A DNA stretch of 64,000 bases from Streptomyces violaceoruber (GTDB lineage: Bacteria > Actinomycetota > Actinomycetes > Streptomycetales > Streptomycetaceae), in assembly GCA_000720805.1 (NCBI GenBank), contig JODI01000040.1, forward strand, positions 15,309 to 79,308, in the 5' to 3' direction. The notes beneath the pieces are model-generated. The model had not been told where the DNA came from, ran no database searches, and saw only the letters and a list, made by a program, of their open reading frames with translations. Position numbers and translations under genes: made by a program. Below, piece after piece: positions 34,832 to 43,812 of this stretch (positions are counted from its first letter, which is position 1; each line of letters starts with the position of its first letter).

Positions 34832-37296
34832 CGGTGGCGTACATCCAGACGTACAAGGAGCTGATCGGGCAGCGGGTCGCCGAGGGCGACCCGGACACGC
34901 TGGCCGTCGACATGCTCAAGGCCGCGGCCGCCCACAAGGGCAACTTCACCGGCCGCTGGAGCGAGGTGCTGGACCGCCTGCGCGAGCTGCCCCCGGACAC
35001 CCGGAAGGCGCTCTGCGACGCCCTCGTGGACCAGTACCACGCCGACCAGGCCGGGCCGGTCGCCCGGGACAACGCCCTGACCCTGCTGGGGATCGTGTCC
35101 CGGGGCCTCTCCGACGACTACCTCGCCGCCGAACGGCTGAAGAAACTCGACGAGCTCTCCCGTCGGCAGTCCGTCTGGCACGGCTCCCGCCACGAGGCCG
35201 TCGCCGAGGCCGAACTGGCCGCGGGCCGCCCGCTCGCGCCCGCCGTGGTGGCCGTCTTCCGCCGCGCGGGCATGGAGACGTACGGCTCGAAGCCCCTGGC
35301 GGAACTGGCGGCCAAGCTCACCGACCCGGTCCTCAACGTCGGTGAGGAATGGGCCGAGCGGGCCATGCGGGACGCCACCGATCCCGACTGGCAGGCCCTG
35401 CTCGCCCACGCCACGACCGCCACCGCCGCCAAACCCTCCGCGAAGTGGGACCGGCGGGCCGTGGCCCTCGTCGCCGTCCTGGGCGCCGATCGGGTCCGAG
35501 AGACGGTGCTGCCCTGGTTCGCGCTCGTCGGCCGTCCCCGCACCTTCCCGCTGGAACGCCACACGTACGAGCCGGACGTCAACAACGCCTACGACCCCTA
35601 CAACGCCAACGCCCTGCGCGGCCTCACCTGGCTGCTCTCTCTCCTGCCACCACACCCCGACACCACGCGTGCGCTCGGCGCCCTCGTCGAGTGCTCTCTC
35701 AAGAAGGTCGCGGGCCTCGGTCCGCGCAGCCCGAAGGTCGCCAACGCCGGCGTCGTCGCCCTGGCCCGCGTCGACAGCGAGGCCGCCCTCGCCGAACTCG
35801 CCCGGCTCGTCACCCGGGTGACGTACAAGAACACCGCCAAGCTCCTCGACACGGCCCTGGAGGCCCGGGCCGGCGCACTCGGACTCAGCCGCGAGGAGAT
35901 CGAGGAACTCGCCGTACCCGCCTACGGGCTGACGGACATCGGACGCGTGGAGCACCGGCTCGGTGAGGCCACGGCCACCGTCGAAGTGCACGGCGCCAAG
36001 ACCCTGTTGAGCTGGCGCAACGCGGCCGGCAAGACGGTCAGGAGCGTGCCCGCCTCCGTACGGCGCGACCACGCCGACGAGCTCAAGGAGCTGAAGGCGG
36101 CGGCCAAGGACATCGACAAGATGCTCTCGGCCCAGAGCGAGCGCCTGGACCGCCAGTTCCTGGCCCGCCGCACCTGGTCCTACACCACCTGGCGCGAGCG
36201 CTACCTCGACCACCCCCTGGTCGGTACCCTGGCCCGCCGCCTCCTGTGGACGGTCGACGGTACGACGGCCGGATACGCCGACGGCGCACTGCGCACCCTG
36301 TCCGACACACCGGTGACCGGCGGGGGCGAGGTCCGCCTGTGGCACCCGGTGGGCCACGAATCCGCCGAGATCGTCGCCTGGCGCGACTGGCTGGAACGGC
36401 ACCAGATCACCCAGCCGTTCAAACAGGCCCACCGTGAGGTGTACCTGCTCACGGACGCCGAGCGCGCCACGGCCACCTACTCCAACCGCTTTGCCGCCCA
36501 TGTCCTGCGCCAGCACCAGTTCCACTCGCTTGCCGCCATCCGCGGCTGGCGCAACAAACTCCGCCTGTCCGTCGACGACGTGGCACCCCCCGCCACCCGC
36601 GCACTCCCGCAGTGGGGCCTGCGCGCCGAGTACTGGATCGAGGGCGACGGCGAGGAGTACGGCGTCGACACCACCGACTCCGGCAGCTACCTGCGCCTGC
36701 GCACCGACCAGGTCCGCTTCTACCCCGTCGACGCCCCGGAGAACTCGGCACACTGCTATGGCGGCGAATACAGCATGTGGCTGCGCGACGGGGCGGACCC
36801 CGTCGACCCCCTCCCTCTGGAAACCATCCCGCCCCTGGTCCTGTCCGAAGTCCTTCGCGACGTCGACCTGTTCGTCGGCGTGGCGAGCGTCGGCAACGAC
36901 CCCACCTGGCAGGACGGCGGCCCGGGCGGCCGCTTCCAGGAGTACTGGACGTCGTACGGCTTCGGCGAGCTCAACCAGAGCGCCGAGACCCGCCGCGCCC
37001 TGCTGGAACGCCTCATACCGAGGCTGGCCATCGCCGACCGCTGCACCCTGCGGGGCCGCTTCCTGCACGTGCAGGGCGAGCGCCACACGTACAAGATCCA
37101 CCTGGGCTCGGGCAACATCCTCATGACCCCGAACGACCAGTACCTGTGCATCGTCCCGAAGTCCAACCCGTCCGCTGCGCAGGCCGGGTACCTGCCGTAC
37201 GAGGGGGACCGGATGCTGGCGGTCATCCTCAGCAAGGCGCTGATGCTGGCCGAGGACACGCAGATCACGGATCCTTCGATCCTGAGCCAACTGTGA
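34828..37296 (+). CDS. DUF4132-domain protein
   Basis: 822 residues. The N-terminal half is helical and repeat-like; the C-terminal part shows the DUF4132 signature W-R-D-W-L-E-R, QPFKQAHREVYLLTDAERATATYSNRFAAHVLRQHQF, LRAEYWIEGDGEEYG, VRFYPVDAPE and LVLSEVLRDVDLFVGVASVGNDP. DUF4132 proteins are related to the E. coli MolR/YehI group and often carry WGR domains; their function is unknown. Here there is no WGR. A late segment with LRGRFLHVQGERHTYKIHLGSGNI is the usual C-terminal end of the family. Confidence 0.85.
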   Translation: MTVAYIQTYKELIGQRVAEGDPDTLAVDMLKAAAAHKGNFTGRWSEVLDRLRELPPDTRKALCDALVDQYHADQAGPVARDNALTLLGIVSRGLSDDYLAAERLKKLDELSRRQSVWHGSRHEAVAEAELAAGRPLAPAVVAVFRRAGMETYGSKPLAELAAKLTDPVLNVGEEWAERAMRDATDPDWQALLAHATTATAAKPSAKWDRRAVALVAVLGADRVRETVLPWFALVGRPRTFPLERHTYEPDVNNAYDPYNANALRGLTWLLSLLPPHPDTTRALGALVECSLKKVAGLGPRSPKVANAGVVALARVDSEAALAELARLVTRVTYKNTAKLLDTALEARAGALGLSREEIEELAVPAYGLTDIGRVEHRLGEATATVEVHGAKTLLSWRNAAGKTVRSVPASVRRDHADELKELKAAAKDIDKMLSAQSERLDRQFLARRTWSYTTWRERYLDHPLVGTLARRLLWTVDGTTAGYADGALRTLSDTPVTGGGEVRLWHPVGHESAEIVAWRDWLERHQITQPFKQAHREVYLLTDAERATATYSNRFAAHVLRQHQFHSLAAIRGWRNKLRLSVDDVAPPATRALPQWGLRAEYWIEGDGEEYGVDTTDSGSYLRLRTDQVRFYPVDAPENSAHCYGGEYSMWLRDGADPVDPLPLETIPPLVLSEVLRDVDLFVGVASVGNDPTWQDGGPGGRFQEYWTSYGFGELNQSAETRRALLERLIPRLAIADRCTLRGRFLHVQGERHTYKIHLGSGNILMTPNDQYLCIVPKSNPSAAQAGYLPYEGDRMLAVILSKALMLAEDTQITDPSILSQL

Positions 37297-37317
37297 GGCG
37301 CCGGGGACCGTGGCCGC

Positions 37318-37800
37318 GCAGTGCCTGACCAGCGGAGGGTGAATGGCTGGTCGATCAGGCGGCCAACCTCGACGATCGATGGGAACGGGCCGAGTACGTG
37401 GCGAAGGCGCTGGCCCTGAAGACGACCTCGGATGGTCGTGTGGCTGCAAATAGTATTCGGGGATCATCGAAAGCCAGGACGCCTTCCAGCCGCTGGTTGG
37501 TCTCGGTGAACTCGTTCGTCCGTGGCACGTCGGCCTGGCCCCGGTGTTCGAAGGTCTCCCGGCTCTGATTCCCCCGCTGCCCAGCCTGGCGAAGATGGCA
37601 GGAACGCTCGCCCCGTGCTTCGCCCTCCAGGTGGGAGTGCCGCGGATGATGCAGGAGGTCCTGCGCCCTCCCGACGATGGCGGACCTCATCGGTGGCCAT
37701 ATGGCCGACCTCTTCGGCGGAGTCCGGTCTGTCGCCGACTGGGCGAAGCGGCTGAAGCCGTCCGTCCTTGCCGAAGCCCGCTACGCCTACGACGCGTAAT
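37318..37800 (+). pseudogene. Decayed coding region with shifted frames
   Basis: 526 bp without an intact gene. Plus-strand pieces look like coding sequence but lie in different frames: about 37340-37440 (WLVDQAANLDDRWERAEYVA), then about 37475-37680 (QDAFQPLVGLGELVRPWHVG and LAKMAGTLAPCFALQVGVPR) and, in another frame, 37678-37797 (MADLIGGHMADLFGGVRSVA then LAEARYAYDA, two stops). Together they suggest one or two genes broken by frameshifts. I could not identify the parent. This marks the left side of the accessory island. Confidence 0.45.
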
Positions 37801-37821
37801 AAGAAGGGCGACACGGAGCCG

Positions 37822-38331
37822 ATGAAGGACTTCCTGCGCCGTTGCCTGCGTCTGTGGCCGGTGCTGGAGGACCACTGTCAGGCCCTGGCTGTGGCGATGG
37901 TCGAGCGCGCATGGGAGCAGGAGGCCGACCTCACCGACGACCAGTCGGTGCGCAGGGTCCTGGTCCGGTACGCCCGCCAGGGCTGCGGCTCCGAGCGCGA
38001 TCACCAGATCCGCGGTGCCTCGATCGGTTACATCCCGGAGGGTTGGGAGCAGCGGGACACTGCGCCCGGGCCGGAGGATCTGGTGATCCCCCGTCTCGTT
38101 CCCTGGGCCCAGCAGTTCGAGACCGCTCCGGCGCGCTACGTGGCAGGACAGCTCAACGAGCAGGAACAGGCCCTGGTCCGTGCCTGGCCGGAAAACCACC
38201 CCATGACGTGGCCCAAAGCGTCGGACCTGGTGCAGCAGAATGAGGCGCAAGGAGAGCGGGCCCGACGCAAACTGAACCGCCTCGGCAAGGAGTGGCGCAG
38301 GCGCGAGAACAACCGCCAGGAGCTTCCGTGA
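37822..38331 (+). CDS. Hypothetical protein, first intact gene of the island
   Basis: 169 residues starting at ATG 37822, with ACACGGAG shortly upstream. It is charged and helical: LRRCLRLWPVLEDHCQALAVA, then VRRVLVRYARQGCGSERDHQI, SIGYIPEGWEQRD and a C-terminal NEAQGERARRKLNRLGKEWRRRE that looks like the last helix of a DNA-binding protein. No known family was recognised. It overlaps the next gene by 4 bp (GTGA). Confidence 0.6.
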   Translation: MKDFLRRCLRLWPVLEDHCQALAVAMVERAWEQEADLTDDQSVRRVLVRYARQGCGSERDHQIRGASIGYIPEGWEQRDTAPGPEDLVIPRLVPWAQQFETAPARYVAGQLNEQEQALVRAWPENHPMTWPKASDLVQQNEAQGERARRKLNRLGKEWRRRENNRQELP

Positions 38332-38525
38332 GTGCGCCGTCCGACCGATCGCAGGAGCCGCTGATGACGGTGCGTGCCGCGGTCATCTTGATGCTGGGCG
38401 CGCAGATCGCCGTGGCCGCCGGCGTGCTGACCGTGCTGGCAGGGAACGCATGGGCTGTCGCGGTACTGGCTGCCGGGGGGGCCTTCGCCGGCACTGTCGC
38501 CTTCGCCCGGTCCGTGATCGGCTGA
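38328..38525 (+). CDS. Small two-helix membrane protein
   Basis: 65 residues from GTG 38328, which overlaps the stop of the preceding gene; AGGAG lies 5-9 nt upstream. Two hydrophobic segments (AAVILMLGAQIAVAAGVLTVLAG and a second rich in A, V and G) span most of it. Coupled to the preceding charged protein, perhaps as its membrane partner. No family recognised. Confidence 0.6.
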   Translation: MSAPSDRSQEPLMTVRAAVILMLGAQIAVAAGVLTVLAGNAWAVAVLAAGGAFAGTVAFARSVIG

Positions 38526-38601
38526 ACCGGCCCGGGCGAACAGGACGCCGCCGACGCCGTGCCCGTGACGCTATGCGACAGAGCCTCCTACGGTTCGCAC
38601 C

Positions 38602-38760
38602 ATGACAAAAGTGATCTTGATGCACGGCCCGGCGCACGGGCGGACTCTCACCACTGAAGCAGCAGAAGGAGAGGTGCTGCGTGAGGCCGGTTGGAGCTAC
38701 CAGCTGACCGACGACCATGACGATCATGGAAGACGCATCGCCGAGGCGTACATGGACTGA
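38602..38760 (+). CDS. Small hypothetical protein (52 aa)
   Basis: A 52-residue frame, ATG 38602 to TGA 38760. The peptide begins MTKVILMHGPAHGRTL and ends RRIAEAYMD, with an acidic/histidine patch DDHDDHG in between. The start of the peptide resembles a beta strand plus loop. Codon use with G/C third bases supports coding. It lies between the small membrane protein and the toxin-antitoxin pair. Confidence 0.5.
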   Translation: MTKVILMHGPAHGRTLTTEAAEGEVLREAGWSYQLTDDHDDHGRRIAEAYMD

Positions 38761-38811
38761 TAGATCATCCAGGTCGGGGCAGCGCCTTCCTCGATGGCAC
38801 TGCCCCGGCAG

Positions 38812-38828
38812 TTCTACCAGCGGTAGAA
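38812..38828. promoter_or_regulatory. Probable autoregulatory operator of the toxin-antitoxin pair
   Basis: TTCTACCAGCGGTAGAA, a perfect 7-bp inverted repeat with a 3-base centre, ending 8 bp before the antitoxin ATG. RHH antitoxins normally bind such short palindromes at their own promoter. Confidence 0.75.
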
Positions 38829-38836
38829 TCCTCGGC

Positions 38837-39091
38837 ATGAGCAAGCCGACGAGCATCAAGACCAGCGAGGAAGTGCGCAACCGGCTGCGTATCCTCGCCG
38901 ACGAGCGCGGCACCACCATCACCGAGCTGCTGGAGGAGCTGGCCACGCGCGAGCTCACGGAAGCCGAGCGGGAGCAGCGTGCTGTTGCGGCCGCCCGCGA
39001 ACTCGGCATTGAGTACACCGAGCAGGTTCAGCAGGTGGGACAGGATGCCTGGGCGAAGATCCGCGCCCACCAGGGCGGCGCCGCCGCATGA
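38837..39091 (+). CDS. Ribbon-helix-helix antitoxin (type II toxin-antitoxin)
   Basis: 84 residues. N-terminal MSKPTSIKTSEEVRNRLRIL is the beta strand and first helix of an RHH DNA-binding domain, followed by ERGTTITELLEELA for helix two; the rest is a helical tail that would wrap the toxin. Its stop overlaps the toxin start (ATGA). It would neutralise the PIN-like toxin and repress the operon through the palindrome 8 bp upstream. Confidence 0.83.
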   Translation: MSKPTSIKTSEEVRNRLRILADERGTTITELLEELATRELTEAEREQRAVAAARELGIEYTEQVQQVGQDAWAKIRAHQGGAAA

Positions 39092-39462
39092 ACCTGACGG
39101 CCGTCCTGGACCACACGGCTCTGGCCGCCCTGTACCGCGCGGACTCCTTCTTCACAGGCCTCTACATCGAGGCCTCGCGCGGCACCGGTCGTGTCATCAT
39201 CCCCTCCCTCTCCGTGCTCGCTGCCGAGCGGCAGGTTGCGGGGGCAGGCAAGCATGCGGCATCCCTGCGTTTCGCGGAGAACGTTCCGTTCACCGCAGCG
39301 CACGCAGTGGATGCACTGGACTGGAGAAACGTGGACTGGCCGGTGGCTCACGCTGCTGCGATCGCCTGGCACGCAGTGAAGGCGGGAGAGTCGCTGACGG
39401 TCCTGTCGCTGGAACCTGAGTTGTACGCGGGTACCGGCATCACTCCGCTGAACCCCACTTGA
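39088..39462 (+). CDS. PIN-like toxin (VapC type)
   Basis: 124 residues. First strand with an acidic residue (TAVLDHTALAALYRADSFFTG), a central IIPSLSVLAAERQV with a Glu, and a C-terminal DWPVAHAAAIAWHAVKAGESL with an Asp then a strand (TVLSLEPELY). This is the PIN nuclease order, but the metal-binding acids are fewer than in classic VapC and the second Asp motif is degenerate; activity is therefore uncertain. VapC toxins cleave tRNA or rRNA. Coupled to the RHH antitoxin. A strong terminator follows at 39481. Confidence 0.7.
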   Translation: MNLTAVLDHTALAALYRADSFFTGLYIEASRGTGRVIIPSLSVLAAERQVAGAGKHAASLRFAENVPFTAAHAVDALDWRNVDWPVAHAAAIAWHAVKAGESLTVLSLEPELYAGTGITPLNPT

Positions 39463-39480
39463 CCCGCGCCGTCTTGGACG

Positions 39481-39517
39481 AAGGGGGGCCGTTTCCCGCT
39501 GGGAAACGGCCCCCCTT
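39481..39517. terminator. Strong hairpin terminator, probably bidirectional
   Basis: A perfect 17-bp stem (AAGGGGGGCCGTTTCCC and its complement) around a 3-base loop, 18 bp after the toxin stop and directly after the stop of the convergent STAND gene (39524). T-rich bases follow on the plus strand. Confidence 0.9.
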
Positions 39518-39523
39518 CTTTGG

Positions 39524-42190
39524 TCAGCGCCGAGCGTGCGGGTGCGCCTGGCGGACGGTGACCAGGCCTCGCCATCGCCGCCGCGTGTGCTGTGCGCCGT
39601 CGATCCAGCGTGTCGGTGAGGCTTCATCGAGGGGGAGGCCGGCCATGAAGGCGACGATGTCTTTGTAGTAGGCGAAGTCGCCGCCGCGGGTGTTCTCGCG
39701 CAGCCGGGCGATCGTCGCGGCCACCTGATCCTGGTCGTTGCGGACGGCGTGGTGGAAGGCGAGGGCGAGGTCCAGGGCGAGCTCGGCGTACGTCACGCCC
39801 GCTGTATGGATCTCGGCGCGCAGCACCTGGGCGCGGTCGTCGACGTCGGCATCGGTGCGGCCGGCGTCGCGGGCGAGCGCCGCGATATGGGTGATCAGGG
39901 TGGTGGCGCGCAGATCCACGCCGGCCAGGAGCTGCTGGGCGAGGGTAAGTTCGTCGTCGGCGACGGCCGGGTCGGTGAAGGCCAGGGCGAAGGCGCGGTG
40001 TGCCTGGCTGTTGCCGCGCTCGCCGGTGACGCCGTGGTGTTCGGCTTCGTCGCGTGCGGCGGCGTACGCGGCGGCGGCGCGGTCCATGTCGCCGTGGGGC
40101 CACCAGATGTCGCCTTCGACGCGGTGGTGGCGGCCTTCCCAGCCCAGGGTGTGGGCGGTGGCCAGGGCGGTGGGGAAGTCGCCGGCCATACGGGCGAGGT
40201 GGACAAGTCCGCGGCGGGCGGCGGGGGCGAGGCGGCCTTGGCCGTCGGCGACGGCCTGCATGCCGGCGCGGGAGGCCGGGCTGTCCCCGAGGTCGCGGTG
40301 GGCCTTGGCACGGTAGTACAGGGCCATGTGGTGCAGGTCGTCGGGGAGCAGGCGGCTGTCGATGACTGTGGTGAGGCGGGCGACGGTGTGCGAGCGGTGC
40401 TGGTGCTGGCGGCGGGCGAGCGCGCTGAGGAGTTCGACCAGGGCGTCGGCGGCCGTGTCCAGTCCGCTGCTGTTGGTGTCGGGTGGGGCGAGGGGTTCCC
40501 ACACGGAGTCGCTGACGTAGGTCCAGGCGGCGGGCGTGAGCCAGTCGAGGTTTAGTCGGTGGTCCCGGGCGAGGCGCAGGCCTTGGCGCAGGAAGGCGAT
40601 CAGCAGGAGTCGGTCCGGTCCGGGTGCGGCCTGGTGCTGTTCGCCCAGGGCGGTGAAGGCTCGCTGGGCGGCCTGCTGCCAGTCGTGTTCGGTCCAGCGG
40701 TCGTCGGTGGTGTCTTCGGCGTTGCGTACGGCGGAGCGGATCAGGCCGTGGAGGTGGAAGGGCCACAGGCCGAAGGGATTGTCACGGACGAAGGGCCGCT
40801 CGGTGAGCCGCTGGGCGGGGCCTTCGTGGTTGAGGCCGGCGGCTTGGGTGGCGAGGGGGACGTCGAAGGCGTCCAGCAGGCTCACCGAGCGCAGGACGTG
40901 GCGTTCGTCGGGGGTGAGGTCGGTCAGGGTGCGGGCGATCAGGGCAGGGAAGTCGTGGTCGAAGTCGGCCGGCTGCGGCGTGCGGCGGTTGCGGCTGAGT
41001 TCCAGGAACCGGGCGACGGACAGATCGAGGTAGAGGGGCAGGCCGTGCGAGCGGGCGGTGATGACCTGCCGGATGGACTCGCTGATGAGGGGTTGTCCGT
41101 CGCGGGTGAGGCGGCGGGCGAGGTAGTCGTCGCAGTCCTCGGGGGAGAAGTCGCCGATCAGCACCTGCCGTGCGGTGCCGGCCTGGGTGCGGGCGGTGGG
41201 CACGGCCGTGTGGGCGAGTCCGGGCCAGGCGGTGGGGCCGGTGTAGTCGAGCTGGCCCTGCAGTGCTGGGTCGGCCCACTGCAGGCGGGAGCGGCCGGTG
41301 ATCACCCAGAAGGCGTTCGGTAGGAGCCACACTGTGCGCTGGACGAGGCGCTCCAGGTCGCGGCGGGTGCGATCGCCGATGTCCTCGAACGTGTCGAGCA
41401 GGATCACCGGCACGATCTTCTTGCCGTCGGGGAGGCGGGCGAGTTCCCAGGCCAGCAGGTGCGGGTAGAAGGACAGGGCGTCCAGGTCGGGTTCGGTCTC
41501 CAGCAGGTCCGCCAGCCGGGCGCAGCCCGCCAGGGCCCGTACCCTCTGGCGGCGTTCGCGCAGCGCGCTGACGAGGGCGCCGGTGACCTGGCCGACGACC
41601 GAGCCGACAGTGCCGGGCAGCATGAGCGCCTGGGCGACGTCGGCGAGTGCGGACTGCATCTGCTGGGGCAGGGCCTGCCCGAATCGGGAGCCGAGCCCGC
41701 CGCGACGCAGGTACTCCTCCAGCGGTTCGCCGGGGTGGTTGGCCTCCCAGTAGCGGCGCAGCGCCAGGTCGAAGGCGGGCAGGGGCCGCCCGATCCGGGT
41801 GAGGGAGGCCCGGATAGTCAGCACGACCTGCTCGAAGTCGGTGCCGGCGGAGCGGGCCAGATCGATGCGTACGGGCAGGATCCGGTCGGCCGGCCATCCC
41901 GGCTCGCCCCACTGGGGCGGGCGCCGTCCGGCGTCGGTGAGGGCAGCTTCCAGCGTCCTCGACAAGGTGGTCTTCCCGATCCCGCCCACGCCGTGGAAGA
42001 CGAGTACGTGTCTGCGGGGAGCCTCGAGGTCTTCCGCGTCGAAGCTGGTGGCGCTGATGTGCTGGAGGTGCTCGGTGAGCGCGGCCGCGGCCGTCTCCCA
42101 CTGCGAGGACCGGTTCGTGAACGCTTCCGCTGCCTGCACGCTGCGGTCGTTCATGCTGAACAGCGCTTTCAGATCCCGGCCACCGGTCAC
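39524..42190 (-). CDS. Large STAND/NB-ARC-like ATPase with helical repeats
   Basis: About 888 residues. The N-terminal segment (DLKALFSMNDRSVQAAEAFTNR) is typical of a group of Streptomyces NTPases. The P-loop GVGGIGKTT is near residue 67 and a Walker B-type ILLDTFED near 262. A GRSRLQW sensor-like strand, then a winged-helix-like region (LPLYLDLSVARFLELSR, LRSVSLLDAFDVP), complete the STAND core. The C-terminal 350 residues are helical repeats resembling TPRs. STAND proteins act as switches that sense a signal through the repeats; many take part in phage defence or regulation. No effector domain such as a nuclease is visible. Start GTG 42190 (VTGGRDLKALF); GTG 42196 is possible. Confidence 0.8.
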   Translation of the reverse strand: MTGGRDLKALFSMNDRSVQAAEAFTNRSSQWETAAAALTEHLQHISATSFDAEDLEAPRRHVLVFHGVGGIGKTTLSRTLEAALTDAGRRPPQWGEPGWPADRILPVRIDLARSAGTDFEQVVLTIRASLTRIGRPLPAFDLALRRYWEANHPGEPLEEYLRRGGLGSRFGQALPQQMQSALADVAQALMLPGTVGSVVGQVTGALVSALRERRQRVRALAGCARLADLLETEPDLDALSFYPHLLAWELARLPDGKKIVPVILLDTFEDIGDRTRRDLERLVQRTVWLLPNAFWVITGRSRLQWADPALQGQLDYTGPTAWPGLAHTAVPTARTQAGTARQVLIGDFSPEDCDDYLARRLTRDGQPLISESIRQVITARSHGLPLYLDLSVARFLELSRNRRTPQPADFDHDFPALIARTLTDLTPDERHVLRSVSLLDAFDVPLATQAAGLNHEGPAQRLTERPFVRDNPFGLWPFHLHGLIRSAVRNAEDTTDDRWTEHDWQQAAQRAFTALGEQHQAAPGPDRLLLIAFLRQGLRLARDHRLNLDWLTPAAWTYVSDSVWEPLAPPDTNSSGLDTAADALVELLSALARRQHQHRSHTVARLTTVIDSRLLPDDLHHMALYYRAKAHRDLGDSPASRAGMQAVADGQGRLAPAARRGLVHLARMAGDFPTALATAHTLGWEGRHHRVEGDIWWPHGDMDRAAAAYAAARDEAEHHGVTGERGNSQAHRAFALAFTDPAVADDELTLAQQLLAGVDLRATTLITHIAALARDAGRTDADVDDRAQVLRAEIHTAGVTYAELALDLALAFHHAVRNDQDQVAATIARLRENTRGGDFAYYKDIVAFMAGLPLDEASPTRWIDGAQHTRRRWRGLVTVRQAHPHARR

Positions 42191-42296
42191 GCGCACCCCC
42201 GAAAAAATGATCACCTGCGGGCTCCAACTTATGCCCGCAGCCCGCTGCTTGGGCAGCCCGCCCCGCGTCGAAGCGGGCATACGGCATCCTTCAGCG

Positions 42297-43237
42297 ATGA
42301 AGTCCGATCCCGAGCCCTGGTACAGCACTAGCCTCAACCTCTGGCAACTGGCGGGAGTGCTGGTCGCCGGCTGGACTCTCACCAAAACGCTGACCGAGGG
42401 ATGGCACCGTACCGTCGGCCGCCGGCGCTATGTCACCACCCGCCTCCGCAAGATCGCCCCGGGTGTCCGGCACGACTACGTCGAGTCCCTGCTCGGTGAA
42501 CCGACCTGGCAGTCGACGATGCAGTGCACGCGGTACGGTCCGACCGAGTCCGAGGAGGGCGACGGCGAGGGGCAGCGGGCTGAGCTCGCTGTCCGGACCT
42601 GGCTCCTGTCGAGCTCTGCTACCTGGTCACCTGGTGTGAGGACGACGTCGTAGTCATGTACGGGATCACCACGACCAGCTGGTGGTTCCGGCCCTGGGTG
42701 CGGATCCACGAGACGAGGATCCGCTTGGGGAAGAGCACCTTCGGGGTTCTCGCCGACAGTGCCGCCATGCATCGGGCCTGGCTCGGCAACCGCCGGTTCG
42801 GGTACTTCGAGGAGCACTACTTCGGCAACGTCGGCGGCTACCGCTCGTGGTACGTCGGAGTCAACGACTTCGGCTACGACGCCTTCCCTGTTTCCGACGA
42901 CTGGTTCGACCCCGCGGACTGCTCCCACACCCAGCTCCTGCCCGACCGGCGCGAGACGTACCATGCAAGCACGCCGATCAACACGATCGTCGTGAGCGGG
43001 ATCGCCCTCTACGAGGAGATCCGGGACGGCACCTTCTTCGGTATCTCCCTGGGCGCCGACCAGGACCTGGTCCGTCTGGCCGACCCCGAGTACCACGTGC
43101 TCGACAGCCGGATCGGTCGCGCCCACCGGCGCATGCGCGCATGGCGCGGCGATCGGAAACACCGCCGCTGGGAGAAGCGACAGCAGAGCCGGAAGATCAA
43201 GTGGCCGTTTCGTCGTCTGCGGCGTGGGGGTTGCTGA
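42297..43237 (+). pseudogene. ETEC_3214-type gene broken by a frameshift
   Basis: Two frames together make one protein. Frame 1 (42297-42653) starts MKSDPEPWYSTSLNLWQL with a membrane helix and continues through TLTEGWHRTVGRRRYVTTRL to VRHDYVESLLGEPTW. Frame 2 (from about 42590 to 43237) continues VELCYLVTWCEDDVVVMYGI, TTTSWWFRP, LGKSTFGVL and FGYFEEHYFGNVGGYRSWYV. From memory this order is that of ETEC_3214-domain proteins of Streptomyces. The second frame has a TGA just upstream of the join, so the shift lies near 42585-42630. It could be a true mutation, a sequencing error or a programmed frameshift. Divergent from the STAND gene. Confidence 0.72.
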
Positions 43238-43500
43238 AGGTGCGTGCGGAGGGCAGGTGTGCCCGGGAGGTGGCACGTCACCGGCGCCCTCGTGCAGCGC
43301 CCGCTGTTCGAGGCGAACAGCGACCCGAGGTCCCGTCCTGCCGCGGCACTCCCGAAGACCCTCTGAAACCTGTCCGCATGCCGGTCCGGCAGAGGAAACG
43401 GTCCTGCGCCCAGCGCAGGCAGCGACCGACCTTCCTTGATGTGCCGGTGAAGAGACTAGAGAATGACGCCTGATCGTTTTCGAATCGCAAGGTGGCCCCC

Positions 43501-43812
43501 GTGTCCGACCCGCAAGACCCACAACCCGGGCCCGTGCCGCCTCCGGCCGGATCTGAGGAGGATGGCGGCGAGGTCGGGTACGCGGTGGCCGCAGAGCACG
43601 TGCGCCGCGTCATGAGCTGGTACAGCGAGCAGATCAGTGCCGAACTACGCTCCACCGATCCTGATCAGCAGCGGCTGCGACAGCTCGCCGCCGAACGCCT
43701 GGCGTGCCAAGACACACTGCGTGCCCTCGATCACGCAGAACCCGAGGAGCTGGCCCGGATCGCGACCGAGTACGAGGAACGCTTTATTCAGCTGCACCGG
43801 CCCCGGCCGTAG
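43501..43812 (+). CDS. Small helical protein, possible zeta-toxin partner
   Basis: 103 residues. After a proline-rich start it is helical and charged: AVAAEHVRRVMSWYSEQISAEL, then RLRQLAAERLACQDTLRALD and ARIATEYEERFIQLH. Small helical proteins of this composition are found upstream of zeta toxin genes in actinomycetes, as I recall. Here the gene is not upstream but convergent: its end overlaps the 3' end of the zeta gene by 29 bp. GTG 43501 follows AAGGTGG. The antitoxin role is inference. Confidence 0.6.
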   Translation: MSDPQDPQPGPVPPPAGSEEDGGEVGYAVAAEHVRRVMSWYSEQISAELRSTDPDQQRLRQLAAERLACQDTLRALDHAEPEELARIATEYEERFIQLHRPRP

